A DNA stretch of 64,000 nucleotides from Candidatus Solirubrobacter pratensis (GTDB taxonomy: Bacteria > Actinomycetota > Thermoleophilia > Solirubrobacterales > Solirubrobacteraceae). The notes beneath the pieces were generated by a model that was not told the DNA's origin, ran no database searches, and saw only the letters and a list, made by a program, of their open reading frames with translations. Both the position numbers and the translations under genes were made by a program. Below, piece after piece: positions 1-7,771 of the stretch (position 1 is the stretch's first letter; each line of letters starts with the position of its first letter). The stretch is from positions 62,001-126,000 of the forward strand of contig NZ_AUEK01000008.1 of assembly GCF_000425945.1 (NCBI RefSeq), given 5' to 3'.

Positions 1-609
1 GCGCTCGCCCGCGCGCTCGGCCACGAGCGCTTCGCGCTGGCCGGGCACGACCGCGGCGCGCTGGTCGCCTTCCGCGCCGGCCTCGACCATCCCGACGCGG
101 TCACGCACCTCGCGTGCCTCGACGCCCTGCCCACGCTGGACATGTGGGAGGTGATGCACGGCACGCTCGCCGCGGTCGGCTTCCACCTCTACTTGATGGC
201 CCAGCCGCCCGGTCTTCCCGAGCGCATGATCGGGGCGAGCGCGGACGCCTTCTTCGGCCACTTCCTGGACGCGTGGACCACCGACCCGCAGGCGATCCCC
301 GCCGGCGTCCGCGCCGCCTACCTGGACGCCTGCCGCGACGCCGTCCCCTCGATCGTGGCCGACTACCGGGCCTCGGCGGGCATCGACGTCGAGCACGACC
401 AGGCGGACCGGGATGCCGGGAACCGCCTGCGGATGCCGGTCTCGGTCCTTCAGCAGGACTGGGGCGCCGCGCTCGGCTACGACGCGGCCGCCCTCTGGGG
501 GGCGTGGGCGGCGGACCTGCGCCACCGCACCGTCGGCTGCGGCCACTTCATGGCCGAAGAGGCGCCGGCCGAGATCGCCGGCGCCCTTCGGGACCTGCTC
601 GCCCGCTGA
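1..609 (+). CDS. alpha/beta hydrolase, haloacetate dehalogenase / epoxide hydrolase-like (5' truncated)
   Basis: The gene enters from outside the window, and 202 residues are visible in frame from base 1. Near the new N-terminus it has AGHDRGA, the nucleophile elbow of haloacetate dehalogenases and epoxide hydrolases, with Asp17 of the visible part as nucleophile instead of the usual Ser. The C-terminus has GCGHFMAEE, which supplies the catalytic His (His182). This family cleaves C-halogen or epoxide bonds through an Asp-ester intermediate in the cytoplasm. The exact substrate cannot be read here: the first 90 or so residues, with the HGxP oxyanion loop, lie upstream. It is followed by a strong hairpin and then a convergent PadR gene, so it ends its transcription unit. 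Confidence 0.85.
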   Translation, partial: ALARALGHERFALAGHDRGALVAFRAGLDHPDAVTHLACLDALPTLDMWEVMHGTLAAVGFHLYLMAQPPGLPERMIGASADAFFGHFLDAWTTDPQAIPAGVRAAYLDACRDAVPSIVADYRASAGIDVEHDQADRDAGNRLRMPVSVLQQDWGAALGYDAAALWGAWAADLRHRTVGCGHFMAEEAPAEIAGALRDLLAR

Positions 610-618
610 GGCGCGACC

Positions 619-658
619 ACCTCGCCGCGGCCCGAACCACACGGGCCCGCGGCGAGGT
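619..658. terminator. bidirectional hairpin terminator
   Basis: A long inverted repeat lies between the convergent hydrolase and PadR genes. The outer arms ACCTCGCCGCGG (619-630) and CCGCGGCGAGGT (647-658) pair perfectly and are extended by an inner GCCCG/CGGGC stem with one bulged base and an AACCACA loop. There is no clear T-tract on either side, which is usual for terminators in very GC-rich actinobacteria. Confidence 0.7.
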
Positions 659-668
659 CGGGGGGTGG

Positions 669-1334
669 TTAGACCTCCTGCGCCGGCTCGTCGTCCTCGG
701 CGAGGACCCGATAGAGCTTGCGGCGGGTGTCGGCGAGGATCTCGCGGGCCTTGTCGGTGTGGCCCGAGGCGATGACCTGCATGACCGCGGTGCCGACCTG
801 CATCATGAGCTGGCGCAGGTCCATGACGCCCTCGTCGAGGCCGCCCGTGAGGTCGGCGAACGGATCGCCGAGCTCCTCGCGGTTGGACTCCACGTAGGCG
901 CGGCCCTCGTCGGTGAGCGTGTACGTGCGGCGGCTGTCCAGCTCCGTCGTCTGGACGAGCCCTTCGTCCTCGAGCTGCTGGAGCGCCGGGTAGACCGAGC
1001 CGGGGCTGGGCTTCCAGAACCCGTCGGTGCGGCGCTCGATCTCCTGGATCAGCTGATAGCCGTTGCGCGGCTCCTCGGTGAGCAGCAGGAGCATGGCGGC
1101 GCGGACGTCGCCGCGCCGGGCCCTGCCGCGGCCGCGGCCGCCCCACGGGCCGCCGCGCGAGCCGGGACCGAACGCGAACTCCTTGAAGAAGCGCGGATCG
1201 AACGGGCCGGGGCCGGAACGGCCTTGCATGAAGGAGATCCAGGCGTCGAGCCCGCTTGGCTGCTGGTGATGATGGTGATGGTGGCGACGACCCTCGCGAG
1301 GACCGCCCCAGCCGGCAGCGTGTGCTGCGTCCAT
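669..1334 (-). CDS. PadR-family transcriptional regulator with His-rich N-terminus
   Basis: 221 aa. Residues about 75-150 form the PadR winged helix: GDVRAAMLLLL, NGYQLIQEIERRT, then GSVYPALQQLEDEGLV and a wing with RRTYTLTDEGR. A C-terminal helical dimerisation segment follows. Such proteins usually repress efflux or stress genes and their own promoter. The N-terminal 70 residues are atypical: a run of six His at residues 18-23 followed by a Gly/Arg/Pro-rich stretch. That could bind divalent metal, but this is inference. The ATG at 1334 is preceded by AAGGAG at good spacing. The gene diverges from the ABC1 kinase at 1442, so the 107-bp gap probably holds its operator. Confidence 0.9.
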   Translation of the reverse strand: MDAAHAAGWGGPREGRRHHHHHHQQPSGLDAWISFMQGRSGPGPFDPRFFKEFAFGPGSRGGPWGGRGRGRARRGDVRAAMLLLLTEEPRNGYQLIQEIERRTDGFWKPSPGSVYPALQQLEDEGLVQTTELDSRRTYTLTDEGRAYVESNREELGDPFADLTGGLDEGVMDLRQLMMQVGTAVMQVIASGHTDKAREILADTRRKLYRVLAEDDEPAQEV

Positions 1335-1376
1335 GTCGTCTTCTCCTTGTTCTTCGATCTATAACGACCGTTCAAA

Positions 1377-1390
1377 GATATATCGTGATA
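1377..1390. promoter_or_regulatory. AT-rich inverted repeat, possible PadR operator
   Basis: The divergent gap between the PadR gene and the ABC1 kinase has an unusually AT-rich patch for this genome. It contains GATATATC (1377-1384), a perfect palindrome, overlapping TATCGTGATA (1381-1390), an inverted TATC/GATA repeat. PadR proteins usually autoregulate from short palindromes, so this is the best operator candidate. It does not match the classical ATGT-N8-ACAT PadR site. Confidence 0.35.
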
Positions 1391-1441
1391 GTCCGTCCTG
1401 TCAAGCGGTCGTCAAATCGTTCGCGGCCGTAGGATCGGGAC

Positions 1442-2815
1442 GTGGCCGACACCCCTCCCACCTCGCGCATAGCGCGAACACGCCGCTTCGGCGGCCTGGT
1501 CGCCGGCCAGGGCCTGCGCTGGGCCGGCACCCAGGCGGCCAACGTGCTGCGCTCGGACGAGAAGGCCGACGCGGCCACGGGCGAGCGGGCCGGCGCGATC
1601 GCGCGCGAGCTCGTCAAGCAACTCGGCCAGATGCGCGGCGCCGCGATGAAGATCGGGCAGGTGCTCTCGACCGTGGACTTCACGGCGCTGCCGGAGGATG
1701 ACCGCGAGGAGTTCAAGGCGACGCTCGCCGCCCTGCGCGACGACGTCCCGCCGCTGCCGTTCAAGCGCGTCGAGAAGCTGCTGCGCCAGGAGATCGGGGT
1801 GCCGCTCGAGGAGGCCTTCGCCGAGTTCGAGCACGAGGCGTTCGCGGCCGCGTCGATCGGCCAGGTCCACCGCGCCGTGACCGCCGACGGCCGCCGCGTC
1901 GCCGTCAAGGTCCAGTACCCGGGCATCGCCGAGGCCGTCGAGACCGACCTGCGCAACCTCCAGATGCTGCTGCCGCTGGTCAAGCGCCTCGCGCCGGGGC
2001 TCGACGCCAAGGCGCTCGCGAACGAGCTCAGCGAGCGCATCGGCGAGGAGCTCGACTATGAGATCGAGGCGCAGAACCACCGCGCCGTCGCGCGCGCGTG
2101 GGCGGGGCATCCGTTCGTGTTCGTCCCGCCGGTCGACACGCGGCTGTCGGCGCGCCGCGTGCTCGTCACGGAGCTGCTCGTGGGCCACCGCTTCGAGGCG
2201 GTCAAGGCGATGGACGAGGCGACGCGCGACCGCGTCGGCGAGATCGTCTTCCGCTTCTTCTTCGGCACGCTGACGCACCTGCGGCGCGCGTCGGGCGATC
2301 CGCATCCCGGCAACTACCTGCTGCTCGGCGACGGGCGCGTCGGGTTCATCGACTTCGGCCTGATGCGCGTCGTCGACGCCGACTACCTCGAGGGCGAGCG
2401 GGCGCTGGCGCGCGCGGTCGTCGCCGGCGACGCGGAGCAGGTCCACGCGCGCTTGGCCGCGCTCGGCTACCTGCCCGACCCGGACAGCTTCGAGCCGGAG
2501 CTGCTGCTCGGCCAGCTGCGGGCCGCCGGCGAGTGGTACTTCGCGCCCGGGTTCCGCCGCCTGTCGCCCGGCTACATCACGGGCGTCCTGGAGCGCGGCG
2601 GCTCTCCGCGCTCGGACTACTTCGAGCAGATGCGGCGCGAGACGATCCCGCCGCAGGCGCTGCTGATCCGCCGCATGGAGGGGCTCGTCTTCTCGACCCT
2701 CGGCGAGCTGCGCGCGGGCGCCGACTGGAACGCGCTCGCGGGCGAGCTCTGGAGCGGCACCGCGCCGACCACGCCGCTGGGCGAGCAGGACGCCGCGTTC
2801 TGGGGCGGCGCCTGA
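1442..2815 (+). CDS. ABC1/AarF (UbiB-family) atypical kinase
   Basis: 457 aa from a GTG start. ABC1/UbiB family hallmarks are all visible: the family-specific AAMKIGQ motif (the KxGQ segment that replaces the ordinary P-loop), ASIGQVHRA (the Ala-rich loop), VAVKVQYP with the catalytic Lys, DPHPGNYLL in the catalytic loop and GFIDFGLM, the DFG equivalent. These proteins are ATPases linked to isoprenoid-quinone lipid metabolism or membrane lipid handling. In actinobacteria the partner pathway would be menaquinone, which is inference. No C-terminal membrane helix is evident. It stands alone and diverges from PadR. Confidence 0.9.
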   Translation: MADTPPTSRIARTRRFGGLVAGQGLRWAGTQAANVLRSDEKADAATGERAGAIARELVKQLGQMRGAAMKIGQVLSTVDFTALPEDDREEFKATLAALRDDVPPLPFKRVEKLLRQEIGVPLEEAFAEFEHEAFAAASIGQVHRAVTADGRRVAVKVQYPGIAEAVETDLRNLQMLLPLVKRLAPGLDAKALANELSERIGEELDYEIEAQNHRAVARAWAGHPFVFVPPVDTRLSARRVLVTELLVGHRFEAVKAMDEATRDRVGEIVFRFFFGTLTHLRRASGDPHPGNYLLLGDGRVGFIDFGLMRVVDADYLEGERALARAVVAGDAEQVHARLAALGYLPDPDSFEPELLLGQLRAAGEWYFAPGFRRLSPGYITGVLERGGSPRSDYFEQMRRETIPPQALLIRRMEGLVFSTLGELRAGADWNALAGELWSGTAPTTPLGEQDAAFWGGA

Positions 2816-2904
2816 CGCCGCTGCCGCCGCGTGCGGGCTGGCTCCCCGGCGCGCGTGCGGATATCCGCCTTTCCCGCGGGTCGCGGCGCCCGTAGCCTCG
2901 CCGG

Positions 2905-3381
2905 ATGCTCGCCCCGCTCCTTGCCGTCCTCGCCCTCGCGGGCCCGCCGGCCGACCTCGACGCGCTGTTCGCCGACACGCTGCCGGCGGTCAAGGCCAGG
3001 ACCTCGCTCCCGATCCTGCTCCCGGACTCGATGCCCTCGGACTACGACGCGCTCTACCCGAGCGGCACGGGCTCGCGGCGCTCGTACTCGATCGGCCTCG
3101 CGGCGGCGCCCGACTGCGGCGGCGCGAACGCCTGCTTCGTGGCGGACTTCAGCGCGCGCAAGGGCGGCACGCCGTTCGGGCGCGGCAAGGTGACGCTGAC
3201 CGGCGGGCGGCACGGGCGCTTCCAGCCGCTCTCGTGCGGCGCGTCCTGCTCCCCGCCCTCGATCTCGTGGAAGCAGGGCGGCGTGACGTACTCGATCCAG
3301 GCCAATGTCGGGGCGAAGACGACCGAACGGCGGGCGCTGGTGAGGATGGCCAACGAAGCCATCAAGCGCGGCCCGCGGTAG
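2905..3381 (+). CDS. small secreted protein, unknown function
   Basis: 158 aa. A short hydrophobic N-terminus (MLAPLLAVLALAGPP) looks like a signal peptide. The mature part has four Cys (DCGGANACF and SCGASC), suggesting two disulfides, and several Gly/Ser-rich beta-type strands such as GKVTLTGGRHGRF and GGVTYSIQANVG. I do not recognise the family. It sits about 90 bp downstream of the ABC1 kinase on the same strand and just upstream of a repeat-packed intergenic region. Codon use and GC match its neighbours. Confidence 0.7.
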   Translation: MLAPLLAVLALAGPPADLDALFADTLPAVKARTSLPILLPDSMPSDYDALYPSGTGSRRSYSIGLAAAPDCGGANACFVADFSARKGGTPFGRGKVTLTGGRHGRFQPLSCGASCSPPSISWKQGGVTYSIQANVGAKTTERRALVRMANEAIKRGPR

Positions 3382-3432
3382 CGGGAGGGGGCCGTCGCCC
3401 CGGGCCGGGCGCGCGGCGTGCGCGGCCGTCCT

Positions 3433-3620
3433 GCGATGGCGAGTCTCCGTGCGTCCGCTTCGCGGGGCCGGCCGCCTGCGCGGTTCGCCGTCTCCGCGCG
3501 GCCGCCCCGCCATGCGAGTCTCCGTCCTCCGCCTCGCGGGACCGGCCGCCTGCGCGGTTCGCCGTCTCCGCGCGGCCGCCCCGCCATGCGAGTCTCCGTC
3601 CTCCGCCTCGCGGGACCGGC
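3433..3620. repeat. 74-bp tandem repeat, about 2.5 copies
   Basis: The sequence repeats with a 74-bp period: GCCGCCTGCGCGGTTCGCCG starts at 3471 and again at 3545, and GAGTCTCCGTC recurs at 3516 and 3590. The first unit is degenerate, with several substitutions and one indel, while the next two are almost identical. A period of 74 is not a multiple of three, so the array cannot encode a conserved peptide. It abuts the hairpin element at 3623. Confidence 0.85.
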
Positions 3621-3622
3621 GA

Positions 3623-3749
3623 AACTGCGCTGGTAAGGGAGCGGGTCAGCTTGCCTGCGCGGTTCGCGGGGCGGGTGATCGTTTTCGGACGCGCGGCTCG
3701 GGGGTGCCTAACGAAACTTCGAATAGTTCGAAGCTTCGTTGCGCACCCC
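3623..3749 (+). other. structured intergenic element, copy A
   Basis: It starts with the box AACTGCGCTGGTAA (3623-3636), contains GGTTCGCGGG (3661-3670) and ends in a long hairpin. Arms 3701-3723 and 3727-3749 pair over 23 positions with one G-T wobble and two mismatches around a TAG loop. The apex reads TTCGAA-TAG-TTCGAA. The same box, the GGTTCGCGGG segment and a hairpin with the same apex recur at 50120-50272, so this is one member of a dispersed element family. It lies in the gap between two convergent genes. No ORF or known RNA family was recognised. Confidence 0.65.
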
Positions 3750-3850
3750 TCGGAGGCGGCGCGCGACCATGAGCGTTCGTGAGCGAGCGGACCGCACCGA
3801 TGGTCGTTTGTGTTCGTCGGGCCGGCGCGCGTGCAGACCCGCATCCCTCA

Positions 3851-3925
3851 CCCGCGCAGTTCGCCGGTTCTGCAACCCGCGCAGTTCGGCGGTCCTGCAA
3901 CCCGCGCAGTTCGCCGGTCCTGCAA
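3851..3925. repeat. 25-bp tandem repeat, three copies
   Basis: Three contiguous 25-bp units start at 3851, 3876 and 3901 and differ from one another at one or two bases. Read on the minus strand each unit contains CCGGCGAACTGCGCGGG, which resembles the start of the nearby hairpin element (ACCGGCGAAACTGCGCTGG at 3615-3633) in inverted orientation. The array fills the rest of the 584-bp gap, in which I see no gene. Confidence 0.85.
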
Positions 3926-3965
3926 CGCCCGCCCCGGCGCCCGCGCGGCGAGGCGGGCCGGCCGC

Positions 3966-4217
3966 CTACGGCGCGGCCAGCGCGGCCCGGACGGCGGCGA
4001 TGAACTCCGCGTCGGAGAGCTCGCCGTCGACGTTCAGGTCCGCCAGCCGCCGCACCTCGCGCGCGAGTGCCGGCGCGCCGGCGCGCAGGTGCTCCGGTAG
4101 CCCGTCGCCGACGGCGCGGGCGCGGTCCAGGCGCGCGCGGTCGGACCGCCGCCAGGGCGCCACCTGATCGGACGGCGCCGTCGTCCATTCCGGCCGGTCG
4201 GGAATGTGCTCAGCCAT
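3966..4217 (-). CDS. small hypothetical protein with SHOCT-like C-terminus
   Basis: 83 aa from the ATG at 4217, giving MAEHIPDRPEW; an upstream in-frame start at 4244 is less likely. The C-terminus, LADLNVDGELSDAEFIAAVRAAL, resembles the short SHOCT helix pair (Leu-x2-Leu ... Gly ... Ser/Thr-x2-Glu-Phe) used for oligomerisation. The rest is charged and probably flexible. It is convergent to the repeat-rich gap and lies upstream of nothing obvious on its strand. I assign no function. Confidence 0.55.
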   Translation of the reverse strand: MAEHIPDRPEWTTAPSDQVAPWRRSDRARLDRARAVGDGLPEHLRAGAPALAREVRRLADLNVDGELSDAEFIAAVRAALAAP

Positions 4218-4293
4218 GCGCGTGCGCAGCCATTGTCTGCACAACGCCGGACGCCGCGGGGAGTCGCGTTGCGCGATGGTCCGTGCGCGGACG

Positions 4294-4620
4294 CTAGGCG
4301 AGGGCGGGTGCTGCCGCTTCGCGCTCGGCCGCCGTGAGGACCGCGTCGAGCAGGCCCGGGAACCGGGCGTCGGCGTCCTCGCGGCGGAGTGAGACGTAGC
4401 GGTGCGTACCCTCGCTGCGCGTGTGGGTGAGACCCGCCTCGCGCAGGACCTTGAAGTGATGGGAACGCGTCGCCTTGGAGATCCCGAGGTCGAACGCTCC
4501 GCACGTCCGCTCCTGCTCGGACGCCAGCGTGCGCACGATCTGCACGCGCGCCGGGTCGCTCAGCGCCGCCATCACGGCGGCCAGGGTCATCTCATCGGCG
4601 AGAGGCTCTTCAGGATGCAT
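4294..4620 (-). CDS. ArsR-family winged-helix regulator
   Basis: 108 aa from ATG 4620. The fold is ArsR/HTH: ALSDPARVQIVRTLASE (helices 1-2), TCGAFDLGISKATRSHHFKVLREAGL (helix-turn-helix) and a wing with HTRSEGTHRYVSLRRED. It lacks the CxC metal site of ArsR/SmtB, with only one Cys, so it may sense something other than thiophilic metals. It begins 35 bp after the DAHP synthase stop on the same strand and may be cotranscribed with it, although the pairing makes no obvious metabolic sense. An alternative start lies at the internal Met of MTLAAVM. Confidence 0.85.
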   Translation of the reverse strand: MHPEEPLADEMTLAAVMAALSDPARVQIVRTLASEQERTCGAFDLGISKATRSHHFKVLREAGLTHTRSEGTHRYVSLRREDADARFPGLLDAVLTAAEREAAAPALA

Positions 4621-4655
4621 GATTCGATGACAATCGTACCAAGCTTCCCGAGCGG

Positions 4656-5678
4656 TCAGGCGACCGTGCGCCCGTCCAGGCCCGCGTGGGCCGCGACGCG
4701 CGCCGCGAAGTCCGCGAAGTCCCGGCCGTAGAGCGCCTGCGGGCCGTCGCAGAGCGCCACATCGGGGTCCTGGTGGACCTCGACGATGATGCCGTCGGCG
4801 CCCACGGCCGCCGCCGCCCGCCCCAGCGGCTCGACCAGGCGCCGATCGCCCGAGGCATGAGAGGGATCGACGATCACCGGCAGGTGCGTGTGCAGCTTCA
4901 GCCACGGCACCGCGGAGAGGTCCAGCGTGAAGCGCGTCGCGGTCTCGAACGTGCGGATGCCGCGCTCGCACAGCATCACGCGCTCGTTGCCCTCCTTGAG
5001 CACGTAGTCCGCCGCCATCAGCAGCTCGTCGAGCGAGGACGAGAGCCCGCGCTTGAGCAGCACCGGCTTGCCGAGCTTGCCGGCGACCTCGAGCAGCGCG
5101 TAGTTCTGCATGTTGCGCGCGCCGATCTGCACCACGTCCGCGTAGCGCGCGATCGCATCGGCGTGCTGGGTGTCGAGGAACTCGGTGACGATCGGCAGCC
5201 CGGTCTCCTCGCGCGCCTCGGCGAGGATCTCCAGCGCCGGCACGCCCAAGCCCTTGAAGGCGAACGGCGAGGTGCGTGGCTTGAACGCGCCGCCGCGCAG
5301 CATCGAGGCGCCGCCGGCCTTGACCACGCGGGCCACGTCGAGCGTCTGCTCGCGCGACTCGACCGTGCACGGCCCGGCGATCAGGCAGAACGTCGAGCCG
5401 CCGCCGACCCGGCGCCCGTTGACCTCGAACGTGCTCGGCTCATGGTGGTTGAGCTCGAGCGAGGCGAGCTTGTACGGGCGCGAGATCGGCACGACGCGAT
5501 CGACCCCCGCCATCCCCTCCAGGCCGAGCGTGCGCACCCCCTCGGGGTCCCCGATCGCGCCGATCGCGGTCGTCAGCTCACCCGGCATCACGAGCACGTG
5601 CACGCCGGTGGTCTCCAGCCGCTTGCGGACGGCGGCGATCTCCGCCTCGCCGGCGTCGGGTGTCATCACGATCATCAT
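4656..5678 (-). CDS. aroF: 3-deoxy-7-phosphoheptulonate (DAHP) synthase, type I-beta
   Basis: 340 aa. It condenses PEP and erythrose-4-phosphate, the first step of the shikimate pathway. Residues 1-70 form the ferredoxin-like regulatory domain of the Thermotoga/Bacillus type ([14 protein letters not shown]). The barrel follows with [24 protein letters not shown] (PEP/E4P binding), [35 protein letters not shown] and [13 protein letters not shown], all family signatures including the metal ligands Cys, His, Glu and Asp. The length fits a single-function enzyme with no chorismate mutase fusion. It starts 13 bp after the upstream metallopeptidase, so the two are probably cotranscribed. Confidence 0.95.
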   Translation of the reverse strand: MMIVMTPDAGEAEIAAVRKRLETTGVHVLVMPGELTTAIGAIGDPEGVRTLGLEGMAGVDRVVPISRPYKLASLELNHHEPSTFEVNGRRVGGGSTFCLIAGPCTVESREQTLDVARVVKAGGASMLRGGAFKPRTSPFAFKGLGVPALEILAEAREETGLPIVTEFLDTQHADAIARYADVVQIGARNMQNYALLEVAGKLGKPVLLKRGLSSSLDELLMAADYVLKEGNERVMLCERGIRTFETATRFTLDLSAVPWLKLHTHLPVIVDPSHASGDRRLVEPLGRAAAAVGADGIIVEVHQDPDVALCDGPQALYGRDFADFAARVAAHAGLDGRTVA

Positions 5679-5691
5679 TGCGGCGGGAACG

Positions 5692-6327
5692 CTACAAGCC
5701 GAGCTCGCGGACCCCGAGCTCGTCCGCCCCGAGGTGGTGTGCCAGCTCGTGGCGCACCGTCCGCGTCACCTGGTCGCGCAGCAGGTCCGGGTTGTGCCCG
5801 AAGTCGCGCAGCAGCGTGTCGCGGAAGATGATGATGCGGTCGTGATAGTCGTCGCGCGCGACGGTGTCGCCCTGGTAGAGGCCGTAAGCGTGCGCGCCGC
5901 GCCCCTTGTCGGAGATCACGACCGGGACGCGATCGAGCGCCTTGATCAGGATGTCCGGCAGATCGTCCAGCGCCTCGCGCACGAGCGTCTCGAAGTCCTC
6001 GCGGTCGTACGGGTCCAGCTCGAGGAACTCCTCCTCGCCGGGCTCGACAGCGAGGTTCTCGCGCGCGAGCTCCTCGGCCCGCACGACCAGGCGCTCGAAG
6101 TCGGCCTCGTCCTCGGGCTCCTGGTAGTCCGAGAGCTTCGCGACCGCGATCCCGAACAGCAGTCCGGCGATCGCGACCGCCATGACGATCAGCCCGGCGA
6201 GCTCCAGCTGCCGCATCGGCCACCGCGGCGCAAGGCCTTCGGTCAGCGCCGCGATCGACAGCGCCAGCGCCAGGCACAGCACCGTCGTGAAGGCGATGCG
6301 GCGCCCGGCGGACCAATTCGACAGCAT
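5692..6327 (-). CDS. membrane-anchored metallopeptidase (zincin, HELAHH)
   Basis: 211 aa. Residues about 10-30 and 38-62 are hydrophobic and form two membrane helices. The rest is soluble, ends in VRHELAHHLGADELGVRELGL and carries the HExxH zinc motif of the small bacterial metallopeptidase family (COG3824 type). The family member is usually about 120 aa; here it has an N-terminal membrane extension. The middle is rich in Glu/Asp. Function in the family is unknown; local membrane protein processing is possible. It is flanked by acyl-CoA dehydrogenase upstream (9 bp gap) and DAHP synthase downstream on the same strand. Confidence 0.8.
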   Translation of the reverse strand: MLSNWSAGRRIAFTTVLCLALALSIAALTEGLAPRWPMRQLELAGLIVMAVAIAGLLFGIAVAKLSDYQEPEDEADFERLVVRAEELARENLAVEPGEEEFLELDPYDREDFETLVREALDDLPDILIKALDRVPVVISDKGRGAHAYGLYQGDTVARDDYHDRIIIFRDTLLRDFGHNPDLLRDQVTRTVRHELAHHLGADELGVRELGL

Positions 6328-6336
6328 GAGCCGAGC

Positions 6337-7494
6337 CTAACGAAGCGCGCGCGCGATCACGAGGCGCTGGATCTCGTTCGTGCCCTCGTAGATCTGCGTG
6401 ATCTTCGCGTCGCGCATGTAGCGCTCGACCGGGTACTCGCTCACGTAGCCGTAGCCGCCCAGCACCTGGACCGCGTCGACCGTCACCGCCATCGCCGTGT
6501 CGGAGGCGAACAGCTTGGCCATCGCGGAGTACTTGCCGCGGTCGGGCTCGTGGCGGTCGATCTTCGCGCACGCGCGGTAGAGCAGCTCGCGCGCCGCAGC
6601 GGTTCGCGTCTCCATGTCGGCGAGCTTGAACTGGATGCCCTGGAACTCGGAGATCGCCTGGCCGAACTGCTTGCGCTCGTTCGCGTACGCGACGGCGTGG
6701 TCGATCGCGCCCTGGGCGATGCCGACGGCCTGCGCGGCGACGCCGAGGCGCGAGTGGTCGAGCGTCCCGAGCGCGACGTTCATGCCCTTGCCCTCCTCGC
6801 CGATCAGGTTGGCGGCGGGGATGCGCACGTCCTCGAAGATCGGCTGGCCGGTCGGCGAGCCCTTGATGCCGAGCTTGTGCTCGAGCTTGCCGACGCTGAA
6901 GCCCGGGCGGTCGGCCTCGACGACGAACGCGCTGATGCCGCGCGAGCGGCCGGCGCTGCGATCGGTCTTGGCGAACACGATGTAGAAGTCCGCGATGCCG
7001 AGGTTGGAGATCCAGTTCTTGGTGCCGTTGACGATCCACTCGTCGCCGTCGCGCACGGCGGAGGTGATCATCCCGCCCGGATCGGAGCCCGCCTCCGGCT
7101 CGGACAGCGCGAACGCCGGCGACCACTCGCCGGAGGCACACCTGGGCAGGAAGCGCTGCTTGAGCTCCTCACTGCCGAACAGCTTGATCGGGAGCGTCCC
7201 GAGCTCCTGCAGCATCAGGATCAGCGCGCTGGACGCGCACGCGCGCGCGATCTCCTCGACCGCGACGTTGAGCATCAGGGTGCCGGTCCCCGTGCCGCCG
7301 TGCTCCTCACCGAAGGGCAGGCCCAGGAGGTCCTGCTCGGCGAACAGCTTGCGGATGTCCCACGGATACTCCGCCTTGGCGTCGATCTCCGCCGCGCGCG
7401 GGGCCACGCGCTCGCGCACGATCTGGCGGATGGTGTCCCGGAGATCGACCTGCTCGGGCGTCAGCGCGTAGGTGTCAACGGCGGTTGTCGGCAT
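6337..7494 (-). CDS. acyl-CoA dehydrogenase
   Basis: 385 aa, the standard family length. It carries ALSEPEAGSDPGGM (FAD/substrate binding signature 1), NGTKNWISNLG, LDHSRLGVAAQAVGIAQGA, YANERKQFGQAISEFQGIQFKLADM and, near the C-terminus, QVLGGYGYVSEYPVERYMRDAKITQIYEGTNEIQ, which holds the catalytic Glu of short-chain acyl-CoA dehydrogenases (YEGT). It introduces the alpha-beta double bond in acyl-CoA beta-oxidation or branched amino-acid breakdown and passes electrons to ETF. It probably starts the transcription unit with the metallopeptidase and aroF. Confidence 0.95.
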   Translation of the reverse strand: MPTTAVDTYALTPEQVDLRDTIRQIVRERVAPRAAEIDAKAEYPWDIRKLFAEQDLLGLPFGEEHGGTGTGTLMLNVAVEEIARACASSALILMLQELGTLPIKLFGSEELKQRFLPRCASGEWSPAFALSEPEAGSDPGGMITSAVRDGDEWIVNGTKNWISNLGIADFYIVFAKTDRSAGRSRGISAFVVEADRPGFSVGKLEHKLGIKGSPTGQPIFEDVRIPAANLIGEEGKGMNVALGTLDHSRLGVAAQAVGIAQGAIDHAVAYANERKQFGQAISEFQGIQFKLADMETRTAAARELLYRACAKIDRHEPDRGKYSAMAKLFASDTAMAVTVDAVQVLGGYGYVSEYPVERYMRDAKITQIYEGTNEIQRLVIARALR

Positions 7495-7543
7495 TCCGTT
7501 GAGCTTAGTTTGCTGCGCCCGCGCGCCGGGGATCCCGGATCCC

Positions 7544-7768
7544 GTGGAAACCGGAACCTCACTCTTCCTGATCGCCGTCGGCGCGATCCTCTACTTCGCG
7601 GTCAACGCCAGCATCTCGGGCATCTCGATCGCCACCGTCGGAGTCATCCTGATGGTGATCGGCGTGATCGGGCTCGTGATCTCGCTGTTCTTCCTCGCCA
7701 GCTGGCGAGGGCGACGGGGCACGACCGTCGTGGACGAGCGCCCCGTCGCGCGTCGCGACTACTACTAA
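7544..7768 (+). CDS. two-helix membrane protein, DUF6458-like
   Basis: 74 aa from the GTG at 7544, reading VETGTSLFLIAVGAILYFAVNA; upstream in-frame starts would add a segment overlapping the divergent gene. Two membrane helices (residues about 5-24 and 29-55) are followed by a basic, Arg-rich tail. The TSLFLIAVGAIL...VGVILMVIGVIGLVISL pattern is typical of the small actinobacterial DUF6458 family, whose function is unknown. It ends 3 bp before the convergent NlpC/P60 gene. Confidence 0.75.
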   Translation: METGTSLFLIAVGAILYFAVNASISGISIATVGVILMVIGVIGLVISLFFLASWRGRRGTTVVDERPVARRDYY

Positions 7769-7771
7769 CCG

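Noticed and set aside
114..1364. Long open frames on the strand opposite real genes (for example 114-1364, 5170-7926, 13406-14875, 41536-43617)
   Set aside because: In DNA this GC-rich, stop codons are rare in all frames. These translations are Arg/Ala/Pro-rich, lack domains, and lie over genes with clear family motifs.
3701..3749. Hairpin A as an ordinary intrinsic terminator
   Set aside because: It has no T-tract, contains a conserved apex and shares a box and segments with a second distant copy, which a terminator would not explain; a terminator role is still possible in addition.
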